64,000 bases of DNA from an uncultured Propionibacteriaceae bacterium (GTDB lineage Bacteria; Actinomycetota; Actinomycetes; Propionibacteriales; Propionibacteriaceae): the NCBI GenBank assembly GCA_937965785.1, contig CALCKT010000067.1, forward strand, positions 1 to 64,000. The letters run 5' to 3'. This document shows, piece after piece, positions 1 through 7,204 of the stretch; the first letter of the stretch is position 1; every line of letters begins with the position of its first letter. The position numbers were made by a program, and so were the translations under genes. The notes beneath the pieces are model-generated. The model saw nothing but the letters and a program-made list of their open reading frames with translations, had not been told where the DNA came from and did not search any database.

Positions 1-1
1 G

Positions 2-85
2 AGAGAGGACGCCGAGTGTTCACACAAGGCGGCCGCCGTCATCACCGCGCTCCGCCGCGCTGCAAAGTTGGGAGAAACCGCATGA
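2..85 (+). CDS. Possible C-terminal end of an upstream gene (partial)
   Basis: The reading frame starting at base 2 is open and ends in TGA at 83-85. That stop shares ATGA with the trpC start, the same 4-nt junction seen at many gene pairs in this window. The 27 visible residues are Ala- and Arg-rich and too few to identify a family. A gene of the trp operon upstream is the obvious guess, but nothing in the fragment proves it. Confidence 0.4.
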   Translation, partial: REDAECSHKAAAVITALRRAAKLGETA

Positions 86-861
86 CCGTGCTCGACGAGA
101 TCATCACCGGGGTCAGAGAGGATCTGGCCGTTCGCCAAGCCGATCAGCCCTTCGAGAAACTGCTCGAGCTGGCGCGGCAGGTGCCACCGGCGCGCCCCGT
201 GGTCCCCGCCCTGCGGGCCCCCGGGCTGGCCGTGATGGCCGAGGTGAAACGCCGCTCGCCCTCCAAGGGGGACCTGGCCGAGATCACGGATCCCGCGGCA
301 CTCGCCACCGACTACGCCGCAGGGGGAGCAGCCGCGATCTCAGTGCTGACCGAGAAACGGCGCTTCAACGGCTCGCTGACGGATCTCGAGGCGGTCCGCG
401 AGGCCGTGGAGACCCCGCTGCTCCGCAAGGACTTCATGGTGCATCCCTACCAGTTCTACGAGGCACGGGTTCACGGCGCCGACCTGGTGCTTCTCATAGC
501 CGCCGCCCTCAGCGACGTGGAGCTGCGGGCCTTCCTGGACCTGACCGACGCGCTGGGCATGACCGCGCTGGTGGAGACCCACACCGAGGAGGAGGTGGAA
601 CGGGCCGTGAACGCAGGGGTCGAGGTGATCGGGATCAACAACCGGGACCTGAAGACCCTCGGGGTGGATCTCAACCAGTTCGGGAAACTCGCATCCCTCA
701 TCCCCGACGACCGGGTCAAGGTTGCCGAATCCGGGATCCTCAGCCTCGACGACGCCCGCAGGGTACGTCAGGAGGGAGCCGACGCCATCCTCGTCGGGGA
801 GGCACTGGTTCTTCACGGTGATCCCCGCGCCGCCGTGGAGGAGTTCGCCTCGATCGACTGA
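82..861 (+). CDS. trpC: Indole-3-glycerol phosphate synthase
   Basis: TrpC closes the ring of carboxyphenylamino-deoxyribulose phosphate to indole-3-glycerol phosphate, the step before tryptophan synthase, in the cytosol. The 259-residue protein is a single TIM barrel of normal length. Family signatures are visible: AEVKRRSPSKG with the catalytic Lys at about residue 56, LRKDF with Lys116, GINNRDL at 184-190, and AESG near 215-218. The ATG at 82 is preferred over upstream in-frame starts because GGGAG lies 7 nt before it and the TrpC fold begins there. The ATGA overlap at 82-85 suggests coupling to an upstream gene. trpB follows after a 158-nt gap rather than an overlap. No trpF lies nearby, which fits use of the HisA/TrpF isomerase. 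Confidence 0.96.
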   Translation: MTVLDEIITGVREDLAVRQADQPFEKLLELARQVPPARPVVPALRAPGLAVMAEVKRRSPSKGDLAEITDPAALATDYAAGGAAAISVLTEKRRFNGSLTDLEAVREAVETPLLRKDFMVHPYQFYEARVHGADLVLLIAAALSDVELRAFLDLTDALGMTALVETHTEEEVERAVNAGVEVIGINNRDLKTLGVDLNQFGKLASLIPDDRVKVAESGILSLDDARRVRQEGADAILVGEALVLHGDPRAAVEEFASID

Positions 862-1006
862 CCGTGCCGACCGGTGGGTTCTGGTTCTCCGGCGGACCGG
901 GGGGACGGCCCGGACCGAGTGATCCGTCGCAGGAGAACAGGAACCGGGGCGGCATCGATGAATCTCGGCGATTTGGAAAGGCGATCTCCACGCCTGCGGG
1001 AACCAG

Positions 1007-1012
1007 TAGGCT
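1007..1012 (+). promoter_or_regulatory. -10 box of a leaderless trpB promoter
   Basis: TAGGCT lies 7 nt before the trpB ATG at 1020, so transcription would begin at or next to the start codon. No good Shine-Dalgarno sequence precedes the ATG, as expected for a leaderless message. No convincing -35 is seen. The 158-nt space after trpC has no leader peptide rich in Trp codons. Confidence 0.55.
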
Positions 1013-1019
1013 GCTGCGC

Positions 1020-2258
1020 ATGACCGCACTTCCCGATGCCCGAGGCCATTTCGGCCGCTTCGGCGGAACGTTCGTGCCGGAGGCGCTGCACGCAGCCCTG
1101 GCGGAGCTGGACACCGAGTTCCAGGCCGCCCGGGCCGATCCGGTCTTCCGGGCCGAACTCGCCGGCCTGCAACGCAACTATGCGGGCCGACCGACCCCTG
1201 TGACGGTGGCCGAGAACTTCTCCAAGCACTGCGGGAACGCCACGATCCTCCTCAAACGCGAGGACCTGAACCACACCGGCGCGCACAAGATCAACAACGT
1301 GCTCGGCCAGGCGCTGCTCACCAAACGGATGGGGAAAACCCGCGTGATCGCGGAGACCGGGGCCGGGCAGCACGGCGTCGCCACCGCCACGGCGGCCGCC
1401 CTGCTCGGACTGGAGTGCCGCATCTACATGGGGCAGCTGGACACCGAACGCCAGGCCCTCAACGTGGCCCGGATGCAACTGCTGGGAGCTGAGGTCCACG
1501 CCGTCGCATCCGGTTCCCGCACCCTGAAGGACGCGATGAACGAGGCGATGCGGGACTGGGTGTCGAGCGTCGAGAACACCCACTACCTGCTCGGGACGGT
1601 CGGCGGGCCGCACCCCTTCCCCTACCTGGTCCGGGAGCTCCAGCGGGTGATCTCCACCGAGGCCCGCGCCCAGATGCTCGAGGAACACGGCGGCCTCCCC
1701 GACTGGGTGGTGGCGGCCGTCGGCGGTGGCTCCAACGCCATCGGCGCGTTCGCCGACTTCATCCCCGACGAATCCGTGCACCTGCTCGGCATCGAGGCCG
1801 CGGGTGAGGGCATCGAGACCGGGCGTCACGCGGCGAAGATCGGTGCAGGCCGCCCCGGGGTGCTGCACGGCGCCCGCACCTTCGTGCTCCAGACCGAGGA
1901 CGGGCAGACCATGGAATCGCACTCGATCTCCGCCGGACTCGACTACCCGGGGGTCGGCCCCGAACACGCCTGGCTGGCCGAGACCGGCAGGGCCAGCTAC
2001 GAACCCGTCACCGATGTCGAGGCGATGGACGCCTTCCAGCTGCTGACCCGGACCGAGGGAATCATTCCCGCGATCGAGTCCGCGCACGCCGTCGCGGGTG
2101 CCAGGCGACTGGCCCTGAAACTGACCGGGGAGCAACCCGGAACACGCCCCCGCATCCTTGTGTGCCTGTCCGGGCGGGGTGACAAGGACGTTTCCACTGC
2201 CTTCAAGTGGTTCGGAATGTCCGGTGAACCCGATCGAGTCGTGGGAGAGATGGAATGA
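1020..2258 (+). CDS. trpB: Tryptophan synthase beta chain
   Basis: TrpB condenses indole with serine to tryptophan using PLP, in an alpha2-beta2 complex with TrpA. The 412-residue product has the TrpB1 hallmarks: the GRFGGTFVPE start near residue 12, HTGAHKINN with the PLP Lys90, the GGGSNAIG phosphate-binding loop near 238, and a C-terminal CLSGRGDKD signature. The start at 1020 (MTALPDARGHFG) fits homologue N-termini; upstream in-frame starts would add about 50 low-complexity residues. The stop overlaps the trpA start by 4 nt (ATGA), so the two subunits are probably made by coupled translation. A -10 box just upstream suggests trpBA can be transcribed separately from trpC. Confidence 0.97.
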   Translation: MTALPDARGHFGRFGGTFVPEALHAALAELDTEFQAARADPVFRAELAGLQRNYAGRPTPVTVAENFSKHCGNATILLKREDLNHTGAHKINNVLGQALLTKRMGKTRVIAETGAGQHGVATATAAALLGLECRIYMGQLDTERQALNVARMQLLGAEVHAVASGSRTLKDAMNEAMRDWVSSVENTHYLLGTVGGPHPFPYLVRELQRVISTEARAQMLEEHGGLPDWVVAAVGGGSNAIGAFADFIPDESVHLLGIEAAGEGIETGRHAAKIGAGRPGVLHGARTFVLQTEDGQTMESHSISAGLDYPGVGPEHAWLAETGRASYEPVTDVEAMDAFQLLTRTEGIIPAIESAHAVAGARRLALKLTGEQPGTRPRILVCLSGRGDKDVSTAFKWFGMSGEPDRVVGEME

Positions 2259-3085
2259 GCAACTTCACGGATCCCACCCGTCTGGGGATCTCCGGCAAGA
2301 CCCTGGCCGCCTGCCGTGCCCAGGGGAGGGCCGCCTTCGTCGGCTACCTGCCGGTCGGCTACCCGGATGTCGCGAAGAGCTGCGAGGCCTACCGCGTCCT
2401 GTGCGAAGGGGCCGACATGGTGGAGATCGGGATGCCCTACTCCGATCCCTTCCTCGACGGCCCTGTCATACAGCACGCCACCACCAGGGCCCTCGCCCGG
2501 GGGGTGCGCACCCGTGACGCCTTCACCGCCGCCGAGACCGTCGCCTCGTGCGGCAAGATCCCGGTGGTGATGACCTACTGGAACCTGATCGAACAGTACG
2601 GACCCGATGCGTTCGCCCGTGACCTGGCCGCCGCCGGGGGAGCGGGCGTCATCACCCCCGACCTCACCCCGGACGAGGCCGACGAATGGATCGCCGCCAC
2701 CGATGCCCACGGCCTCGACAGGATCTTCCTGATCGCCCCCTCCAGCACCCCGGAGCGCATCGCCATGACCATGGCGGCCTGCCGGGGCTGGGTGTACGCC
2801 ACCAGCGTCATGGGGGTGACCGGTGTGCGCCAAAACACCTCGCTGGCCGCCCCGGTGATCGCCGCCCGAGCCCGGGAGATCGACCCGGGGCTGCCGGTCG
2901 GTGTCGGCATGGGGGTCGGCAACGGTGACCAGGCCGCGGAGGTCGGTGCCTACGCGGACGCGGTCATCGTCGGCTCCGCCCTGGTGCGTTGCCTGGCGAG
3001 TGACGGGGCGGACATGCCGGGAGACCTGGAAAGGTTGGGCGCCCTGGCGGCGGAACTCCTGGAAGGTGTCAGGAAGGGCCGTTGA
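2255..3085 (+). CDS. trpA: Tryptophan synthase alpha chain
   Basis: TrpA cleaves indole-3-glycerol phosphate and channels indole to TrpB. The 276-residue TIM barrel carries the catalytic pair in VEIGMPYSDPFLDGP, Glu57 and Asp68, with the same spacing as Glu49 and Asp60 of the enteric enzyme. The glycine-rich phosphate loops (GVTGVR and GVGMGVGN) are also present. It starts inside the trpB stop (ATGA 2255-2258). It is the last gene of the visible trp cluster; a 328-nt non-coding gap follows. Confidence 0.97.
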   Translation: MSNFTDPTRLGISGKTLAACRAQGRAAFVGYLPVGYPDVAKSCEAYRVLCEGADMVEIGMPYSDPFLDGPVIQHATTRALARGVRTRDAFTAAETVASCGKIPVVMTYWNLIEQYGPDAFARDLAAAGGAGVITPDLTPDEADEWIAATDAHGLDRIFLIAPSSTPERIAMTMAACRGWVYATSVMGVTGVRQNTSLAAPVIAARAREIDPGLPVGVGMGVGNGDQAAEVGAYADAVIVGSALVRCLASDGADMPGDLERLGALAAELLEGVRKGR

Positions 3086-3281
3086 CCGGACGGCCACCCT
3101 TGCGGGGGGCGATGGGAACACGTGCGTGATGACCGGGACCCCGCAGCCCCGGCTCACGAAACGGTCGGGGTCGGTGCTGAGGACGATCCGCGGCGCCGGA
3201 TCCCGTTCGGGGTGGTTCGTCATCGAAACCGGTCTCGGGCTCGGGCCGGGGAATCCGCGCCGCCGGGTTCCGCGGTTGGGA

Positions 3282-3295
3282 GCTGACCCGTCAGC
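3282..3295. promoter_or_regulatory. Operator-like palindrome upstream of the lipoprotein gene
   Basis: GCTGAC and GTCAGC flank a CC spacer, a perfect 6-bp dyad about 80 nt upstream of the lipoprotein -10 box. The short spacer suits a dimeric regulator better than an RNA hairpin. It could be chance in GC-rich DNA. Confidence 0.3.
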
Positions 3296-3374
3296 GCCTC
3301 ACCCGGGCAGGACGAATGAAGGCCGGCGGTTCCCGGGCGGGCCGCTGCAGGCCTTCGGTGAGCTCTCCGTGTTG

Positions 3375-3380
3375 TAGGCT
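3375..3380 (+). promoter_or_regulatory. -10 box for the lipoprotein gene
   Basis: TAGGCT lies 33 nt before the ATG at 3414, giving a leader of about 26 nt that contains AAGGAG at 3401-3406. The hexamer is identical to the one before trpB. No clear -35 is visible. Confidence 0.5.
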
Positions 3381-3413
3381 GACCAGCGGCCGACGGAACG
3401 AAGGAGTTCACCC

Positions 3414-4262
3414 ATGGTGCGGCGTTGTTTTCTGGCAGTCCTGATCTGTGCGGCGCTCGTCACCGCTGGCTGCGGGCGGGCGGCGCCAAAGATCGAATCC
3501 GATCCCGCTCTCGACGCCCAGGACATCCTGAGCAGGGCGCTGAACCAGGGGGAATCGGAGCAGCTCATCCCCGATCACGATCAAACCGTGAAGATGAACA
3601 CCGTGCTCGACACGTCGATGGACGGCACAACCGTGACGTTGAACATGAGCCTGGACTCCAAACAATCCGGCGAACAGCGAATGAGTGAGGTCGCGGCCGA
3701 AATCAAGGTTTCGGCCGGCGCCGGGAAGAGCAACGCCGCCAAATTCTATGTGCTCTTCCAGCAGGAGGAAAAGGAATACCACGCCTACGCTCGGCTGGAG
3801 AACGGGGTTTCCGGCAGCAAACGGGGCCAGGAGGTGCTCTCCGAGGAGGGGATACAGGATCTCCTGGGGCAGGTGCAGGAATCCTCGATGGCGTCGGTGG
3901 AGATGTATGCGGAGAACCCGGAGAAAATAGGTGCCAAGGAGGACAACGGAACCTATGTCGTGGAACTGGTTCCATCACACGAATCGCTGATGAAGATCCT
4001 GAACCGGAGCGGATCCGGCGGCCGGATCGATGAGTTGTCGAACAGCTACTGCCTGCTCACCCTGACCGTCGACAAGAACACCCACCGGATGAAGAACTTC
4101 ACCATGGAACTGAACGCCGATGTGACCGTTCAGGGCAAGAAGGCGAAAATGGACTTGAAGGTGGACATGACCTCCGATGAGACCCAAGAGGTCACCCTCA
4201 GCATTCCCTCCGACCTGCAGGATGCCCCCGAGACCAGCCTGAAGACCTTCTTCTCCTCCTGA
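3414..4262 (+). CDS. Putative secreted lipoprotein of unknown function
   Basis: The 282-residue protein opens with a lipoprotein signal peptide: basic MVRR, a hydrophobic core, and a lipobox ending at Cys20 (VTAGC). After maturation it would be anchored to the outer face of the membrane. The rest is soluble and rich in beta-strand-like segments, with regularly spaced acidic and amide residues. Its pattern of long strands followed by a late LTLTVDKNTHRMK stretch recalls DUF6612 or LppX/LolA-like lipoproteins that hold lipid, but this is resemblance only. It is monocistronic with its own promoter and a clear AAGGAG ribosome site. Codon use is looser (more AAA, AAT and GAA) than in adjoining genes. 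Confidence 0.85.
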   Translation: MVRRCFLAVLICAALVTAGCGRAAPKIESDPALDAQDILSRALNQGESEQLIPDHDQTVKMNTVLDTSMDGTTVTLNMSLDSKQSGEQRMSEVAAEIKVSAGAGKSNAAKFYVLFQQEEKEYHAYARLENGVSGSKRGQEVLSEEGIQDLLGQVQESSMASVEMYAENPEKIGAKEDNGTYVVELVPSHESLMKILNRSGSGGRIDELSNSYCLLTLTVDKNTHRMKNFTMELNADVTVQGKKAKMDLKVDMTSDETQEVTLSIPSDLQDAPETSLKTFFSS

Positions 4263-4469
4263 GACGAGTCCAGGGGCAGGTACAGAGGTGATTCATGCTG
4301 ACCTACCGCTTGTTTGCCGACCTTGCTGAAGTTTGCTGGCTCCCCAGCACGGACGAATGTGACCAGGGCCGGCGAAACAGCGGCGGGATTCTCGGTCGGG
4401 GTGAACCCGGGGATAGCTGTGAGTGAACTTCGAGTTTCTTGAATTCTCGAGCCTCCGCGGGGCGGGGGA
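4263..4469. other. Convergent intergenic region after the lipoprotein gene
   Basis: This gap separates the end of the plus-strand lipoprotein gene from the end of the minus-strand regulator gene. It is less GC-rich than the genes around it. A weak dyad, TCGAG with an 11-nt loop and CTCGA, lies near 4430-4450 and could form a poor hairpin. No strong terminator or small gene is evident. Confidence 0.5.
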
Positions 4470-5114
4470 TCAACTGGAGAGCAGGGTCAGGACGGCCTTC
4501 ACCCGGCGGTGAACACCCGGGTCGGGGTGGAGCCCGAGCTTGGAGAAGATGCGTTGGGTGTGTTTCTCGATCGCCCCTTCCGTCACCACCAGGCGTTTCG
4601 CTATGCCGGCGTTGGTGTGACCTTCGGCCATCAGTCCCAGGACTTCTCTTTCCCTGGAGCTCAGCTGGGCGACGGGGTCGGCCTTGCGGCCACGCCCCAG
4701 AACCTGCGCCACCACTTCGGGGTCGAGAACCAGACCGCCCTCCGCAACACGATCCACAGCCTCCAGGAAGGTGTCGATGTCGGCGACCCTGTCCTTGAGG
4801 AGATAGCCGAGGTGGGTGCCGCCGTCGGCGAGCAGCTCCTGCACATAGGCGGCCACGACGTACTGGCTCAGCAACAGGATCGGGGCCTCACCCCAGTGGC
4901 TGCGGATCTCGACGGCGGCCCGCAGGCCCTCGTCGGTGTTCGACGGGGGCATGCGGATGTCGGTGATGATCAACTCGGGACGCAACTCCAGCGCGCGGGG
5001 CACCAGTTCGGTTCCGCTCCCGACGGCGGCGATCACCTCGTGACCGCCGTCGCCCAGGATCAACGCCAGGCCCTCTCGCAGCAGGACCGAGTCGTCGGCT
5101 ATCAGGACCCGCAA
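4470..5114 (-). CDS. LuxR/NarL-family response regulator
   Basis: This 214-residue regulator pairs an N-terminal receiver with a C-terminal LuxR helix-turn-helix. In the receiver, Asp7 and Asp8 form the acidic pocket, Asp52 in IITDIRMP is the likely phosphorylation site, and Lys107 is the conserved lysine. The DNA-binding domain at about 150-195 has LSSREREVLGLMAEGHTN and the recognition helix around TEGAIEKHTQRIF. It starts with TTG at 5114; no other start exists in frame, and GAGG lies about 10 nt upstream. It overlaps the end of the sensor kinase gene by 13 nt, so the two form one operon and a cognate pair. Its targets may include the DUF1707 gene at the head of the module. Confidence 0.93.
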   Translation of the reverse strand: MRVLIADDSVLLREGLALILGDGGHEVIAAVGSGTELVPRALELRPELIITDIRMPPSNTDEGLRAAVEIRSHWGEAPILLLSQYVVAAYVQELLADGGTHLGYLLKDRVADIDTFLEAVDRVAEGGLVLDPEVVAQVLGRGRKADPVAQLSSREREVLGLMAEGHTNAGIAKRLVVTEGAIEKHTQRIFSKLGLHPDPGVHRRVKAVLTLLSS

Positions 5115-6394
5115 GGGATCACCGCCTCAATCTTGGTCGGCCCCCCGGTGGGGGAGGTGATGGACAACCTTCCGTCGACTCCCCGGAGACGTTCCTCCAG
5201 ACCGGCCAGGCCGTGGCCCTTGGCCGTCGAGGCGCCGCCCATGCCGTCGTCGGTGATGGTGATGTACAGCCAACCGTCCTGGACCGCGGTGATCAGATCA
5301 ACAGCGGTGGCCCCGGAGTGTTTGTTGGCGTTGACCAAGGACTCGGAGATCACGAAGTAGGCCGCCTGCTCGACGTGATCGGGTAGTTTCCCGGGGATGC
5401 TGGAATAGACGGTCACCGGGATGGCGGAACGGGCAGCGGTTTCGTCAATGGCGGCCTCGAGCCCACGGTCGACCAGCACCGGCGGTGCGATGCCGCGGGA
5501 CAGCTGCCTCAGCTCGGCGAGGGTTTCCTGGGTCTGGGCCATGGCCTCCCCCAGCAGCTCGCGGGCCCGTTCCGGGTCCTGGTCCAGCTGCCTGCGGGTG
5601 CGGGCCAGATCCATGTTGAGTCGCACGAGTCGCTGCTGCGGGCCGTCGTGGATGTCGCGTTCCAGTTTCCGCAGGGCCCCGGTCTCGGCGCGTTGCACCG
5701 CGGCCCGGGAGTCGCGGAGCTGAGTGATCCGGGCATTGTTGCGGGCCCTCAGGTTCAGCAGGGCATCGCCCACCGAGCCGTGCAACCACGCCAGTCCGCG
5801 GAACACCGGTGGCGCCAGCTTGATGGCGAGCAACCCGACCACTATGGGGATGGCCCCATCGAGGATTCTCACGAGGGTCGTGTTCAACATGGGAGTGAAA
5901 CCCGAGATCTCCCAGTAGAGATAGGCGAGACCGCCGCCATTCGTGTGGAAGATCTCGGCCAGCAGGGCGAGAATGGGGCCTGTCACCGGCCCCGTGCACA
6001 GAGCCGCCCAAACCAAGGCCAGCGACCACGTGATCGTCGAGGTGATGAATCCCACGAACACCCACAGGACATCGAGCCATGATTGGGGGTCGGCGATGAC
6101 GTTGAGCATCGCCTTGAACCAGGAATCCCCCTCCCGGCGCTGTCGGTAGTGCAGTGCTGCCGGTTCGCGTCCGAAGAGTCCCGCCTGGACATGTCGTTCC
6201 ATGGTGGCGAAGCCGCGGGCCATCAGTAGGGCGAAAGCCAGGATGGGAAGGCCAACCCAGATGACGGCCGTACCGATCCCGAGTGCAGTGAAGGTCACGA
6301 CCATCACGAAGGCGAACAACATGATGGGCCAGCCGAGCAGGAGGTAGGCGATGGTACCCGCGAGCGGGGGACGGAAGGTGGATGTCGTGTTCAT
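5102..6394 (-). CDS. NarL-type sensor histidine kinase
   Basis: The 430-residue protein is a membrane sensor kinase. The first 200 residues hold hydrophobic segments (about 12-60, 105-145 and 170-195) resembling the actinobacterial four-helix putative sensor domain. A HisKA_3 dimerisation domain follows, with the phospho-acceptor His249 in LERDIHDGPQQRL. The C-terminal ATPase domain shows the N box (SLVNANKHSG, about 352-361), the G1 box DDGMGG (382-387) and the G2 box GHGLAG (393-398). ATG 6394 is preferred to an upstream start because the sensor domain begins there. It lies 77 nt after the DUF1707 gene and overlaps the regulator gene by 13 nt. Domain order and neighbours recall LiaS/VraS cell-envelope sensors; the stimulus is unknown. 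Confidence 0.93.
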   Translation of the reverse strand: MNTTSTFRPPLAGTIAYLLLGWPIMLFAFVMVVTFTALGIGTAVIWVGLPILAFALLMARGFATMERHVQAGLFGREPAALHYRQRREGDSWFKAMLNVIADPQSWLDVLWVFVGFITSTITWSLALVWAALCTGPVTGPILALLAEIFHTNGGGLAYLYWEISGFTPMLNTTLVRILDGAIPIVVGLLAIKLAPPVFRGLAWLHGSVGDALLNLRARNNARITQLRDSRAAVQRAETGALRKLERDIHDGPQQRLVRLNMDLARTRRQLDQDPERARELLGEAMAQTQETLAELRQLSRGIAPPVLVDRGLEAAIDETAARSAIPVTVYSSIPGKLPDHVEQAAYFVISESLVNANKHSGATAVDLITAVQDGWLYITITDDGMGGASTAKGHGLAGLEERLRGVDGRLSITSPTGGPTKIEAVIPCGS

Positions 6395-6471
6395 GGTTTC
6401 ACTCTTCACCCCGGCGGGCCGTGTTCCCATCCCGCTGGCCCGAGACCCGGGGTGGGGCTGGCCCGACAGTT

Positions 6472-7107
6472 TCAGAGCAACTCCTTGAACTTCTTGAAGA
6501 AAGATTTGTGATTCGGGCCGTACACCTTGACGTCCCCGAAGATGCAGAAACCGGTCAGCACCAGCTCCGGGCCGTTTCCGTCAGGCTCCAGACCAGCCAC
6601 CTTCACGTCACCGAAGATGCAGGCGGTCTCGTTGCGGACCCTGACCCCGGCGGGCACCCGCAGGACCACGTCGCCCATGGCCACCATGACGTTCAACTGG
6701 GAGGACAAGGAATCGAACACGGCCTTGGTCAGGTCCAGTTTCACATCACCGAAGACCGTGTTCACGTGGGTGTTGGCGCGCACCCGCCAGCCCTCGCCCC
6801 GTTTCGCGTCCCCGAAGATCGCGACGATGTTCTCGCTTCCCGGTCCCGCCCCCGCAGGATCGACCAGCGCACGCGACCGGTCGTCCCGGGTTCTCTCCAC
6901 CAGGTAAGAAGCGGGTTGGGGATCGGTGGGCACCAGGTCGGTGGTGATCTCCCGCAGATCCCCGAAGGTTTTCGCCTCCCAGGTCCTGTTGAGGCGCTCG
7001 TCGTGTTCCTCACGGGTCAGACGGCCGTCGGAGTAGGCATCGGTCAGCAACTGTTCAATGGCAGTGCGATCCGCGTCCGAGCAGCGCAGGTGGTCCGGTT
7101 GGGGCAT
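6472..7107 (-). CDS. DUF1707 protein with LiaF-like C-terminal domain
   Basis: The 211-residue protein begins with a DUF1707 (SHOCT-like) domain: LRCSDADRTAIEQLL, then YSDGRLTREEHDERL, residues 7-55. A beta-rich domain follows in which FGDVK-like turns recur at about 98, 119, 165 and 190, with a variant AMGDV at 143. This resembles the C-terminal domain of LiaF/DUF2154 proteins that restrain LiaS-type kinases. There is no membrane segment, unlike classical LiaF, so it is predicted cytosolic. The ATG at 7107 follows a TAAGCT box by 7 nt, so the gene looks leaderless. It heads a minus-strand set with the kinase and regulator, and a role as their modulator is inferred from that context. Confidence 0.88.
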   Translation of the reverse strand: MPQPDHLRCSDADRTAIEQLLTDAYSDGRLTREEHDERLNRTWEAKTFGDLREITTDLVPTDPQPASYLVERTRDDRSRALVDPAGAGPGSENIVAIFGDAKRGEGWRVRANTHVNTVFGDVKLDLTKAVFDSLSSQLNVMVAMGDVVLRVPAGVRVRNETACIFGDVKVAGLEPDGNGPELVLTGFCIFGDVKVYGPNHKSFFKKFKELL

Positions 7108-7114
7108 GGGAATC

Positions 7115-7120
7115 AGCTTA
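7115..7120 (-). promoter_or_regulatory. -10 box of the leaderless DUF1707-kinase-regulator promoter
   Basis: TAAGCT on the minus strand ends 7 nt before the ATG at 7107, placing the transcription start at the start codon. It is back to back with the dnaE -10 box about 45 bp away. Confidence 0.5.
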
Positions 7121-7164
7121 CGCGCTTCCCACCCACCTTTGCGGTCCCGATCCGCATCCGGGGG

Positions 7165-7170
7165 TAGGGT
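7165..7170 (+). promoter_or_regulatory. -10 box of the dnaE promoter
   Basis: TAGGGT lies 34 nt before the GTG at 7205. The resulting leader of about 27 nt contains AAGGAG at 7194-7199, 5 nt before the GTG, which fixes the start. The promoter is divergent from that of the DUF1707 operon. Confidence 0.5.
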
Positions 7171-7204
7171 TGGTGCCCGTTCGGGTCGGATGGAAGGAGC
7201 AGCA

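Larger units (their letters stand above)
3086..3413 (+). other. Intergenic region between trpA and a lipoprotein gene
   Basis: No convincing gene is present: open frames on both strands here are short, of odd composition and match no family I know. The stretch holds two small dyads, GATCCG/CGGATC at 3185-3202 and GCTGAC-CC-GTCAGC at 3282-3295, and the lipoprotein promoter near its end. The first dyad could help end trp transcription, but no T-run follows it. Confidence 0.6.

Noticed and set aside
862..1019. Tryptophan attenuator between trpC and trpB
   Set aside because: The only short leader-like frame (from the ATG at 959) has no Trp codons, and the dyads are weak. A leaderless promoter explains the gap better.
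3220..3411. Small minus-strand gene in the gap after trpA
   Set aside because: A 63-codon frame with no ribosome site, no family match and a composition like random GC-rich DNA.
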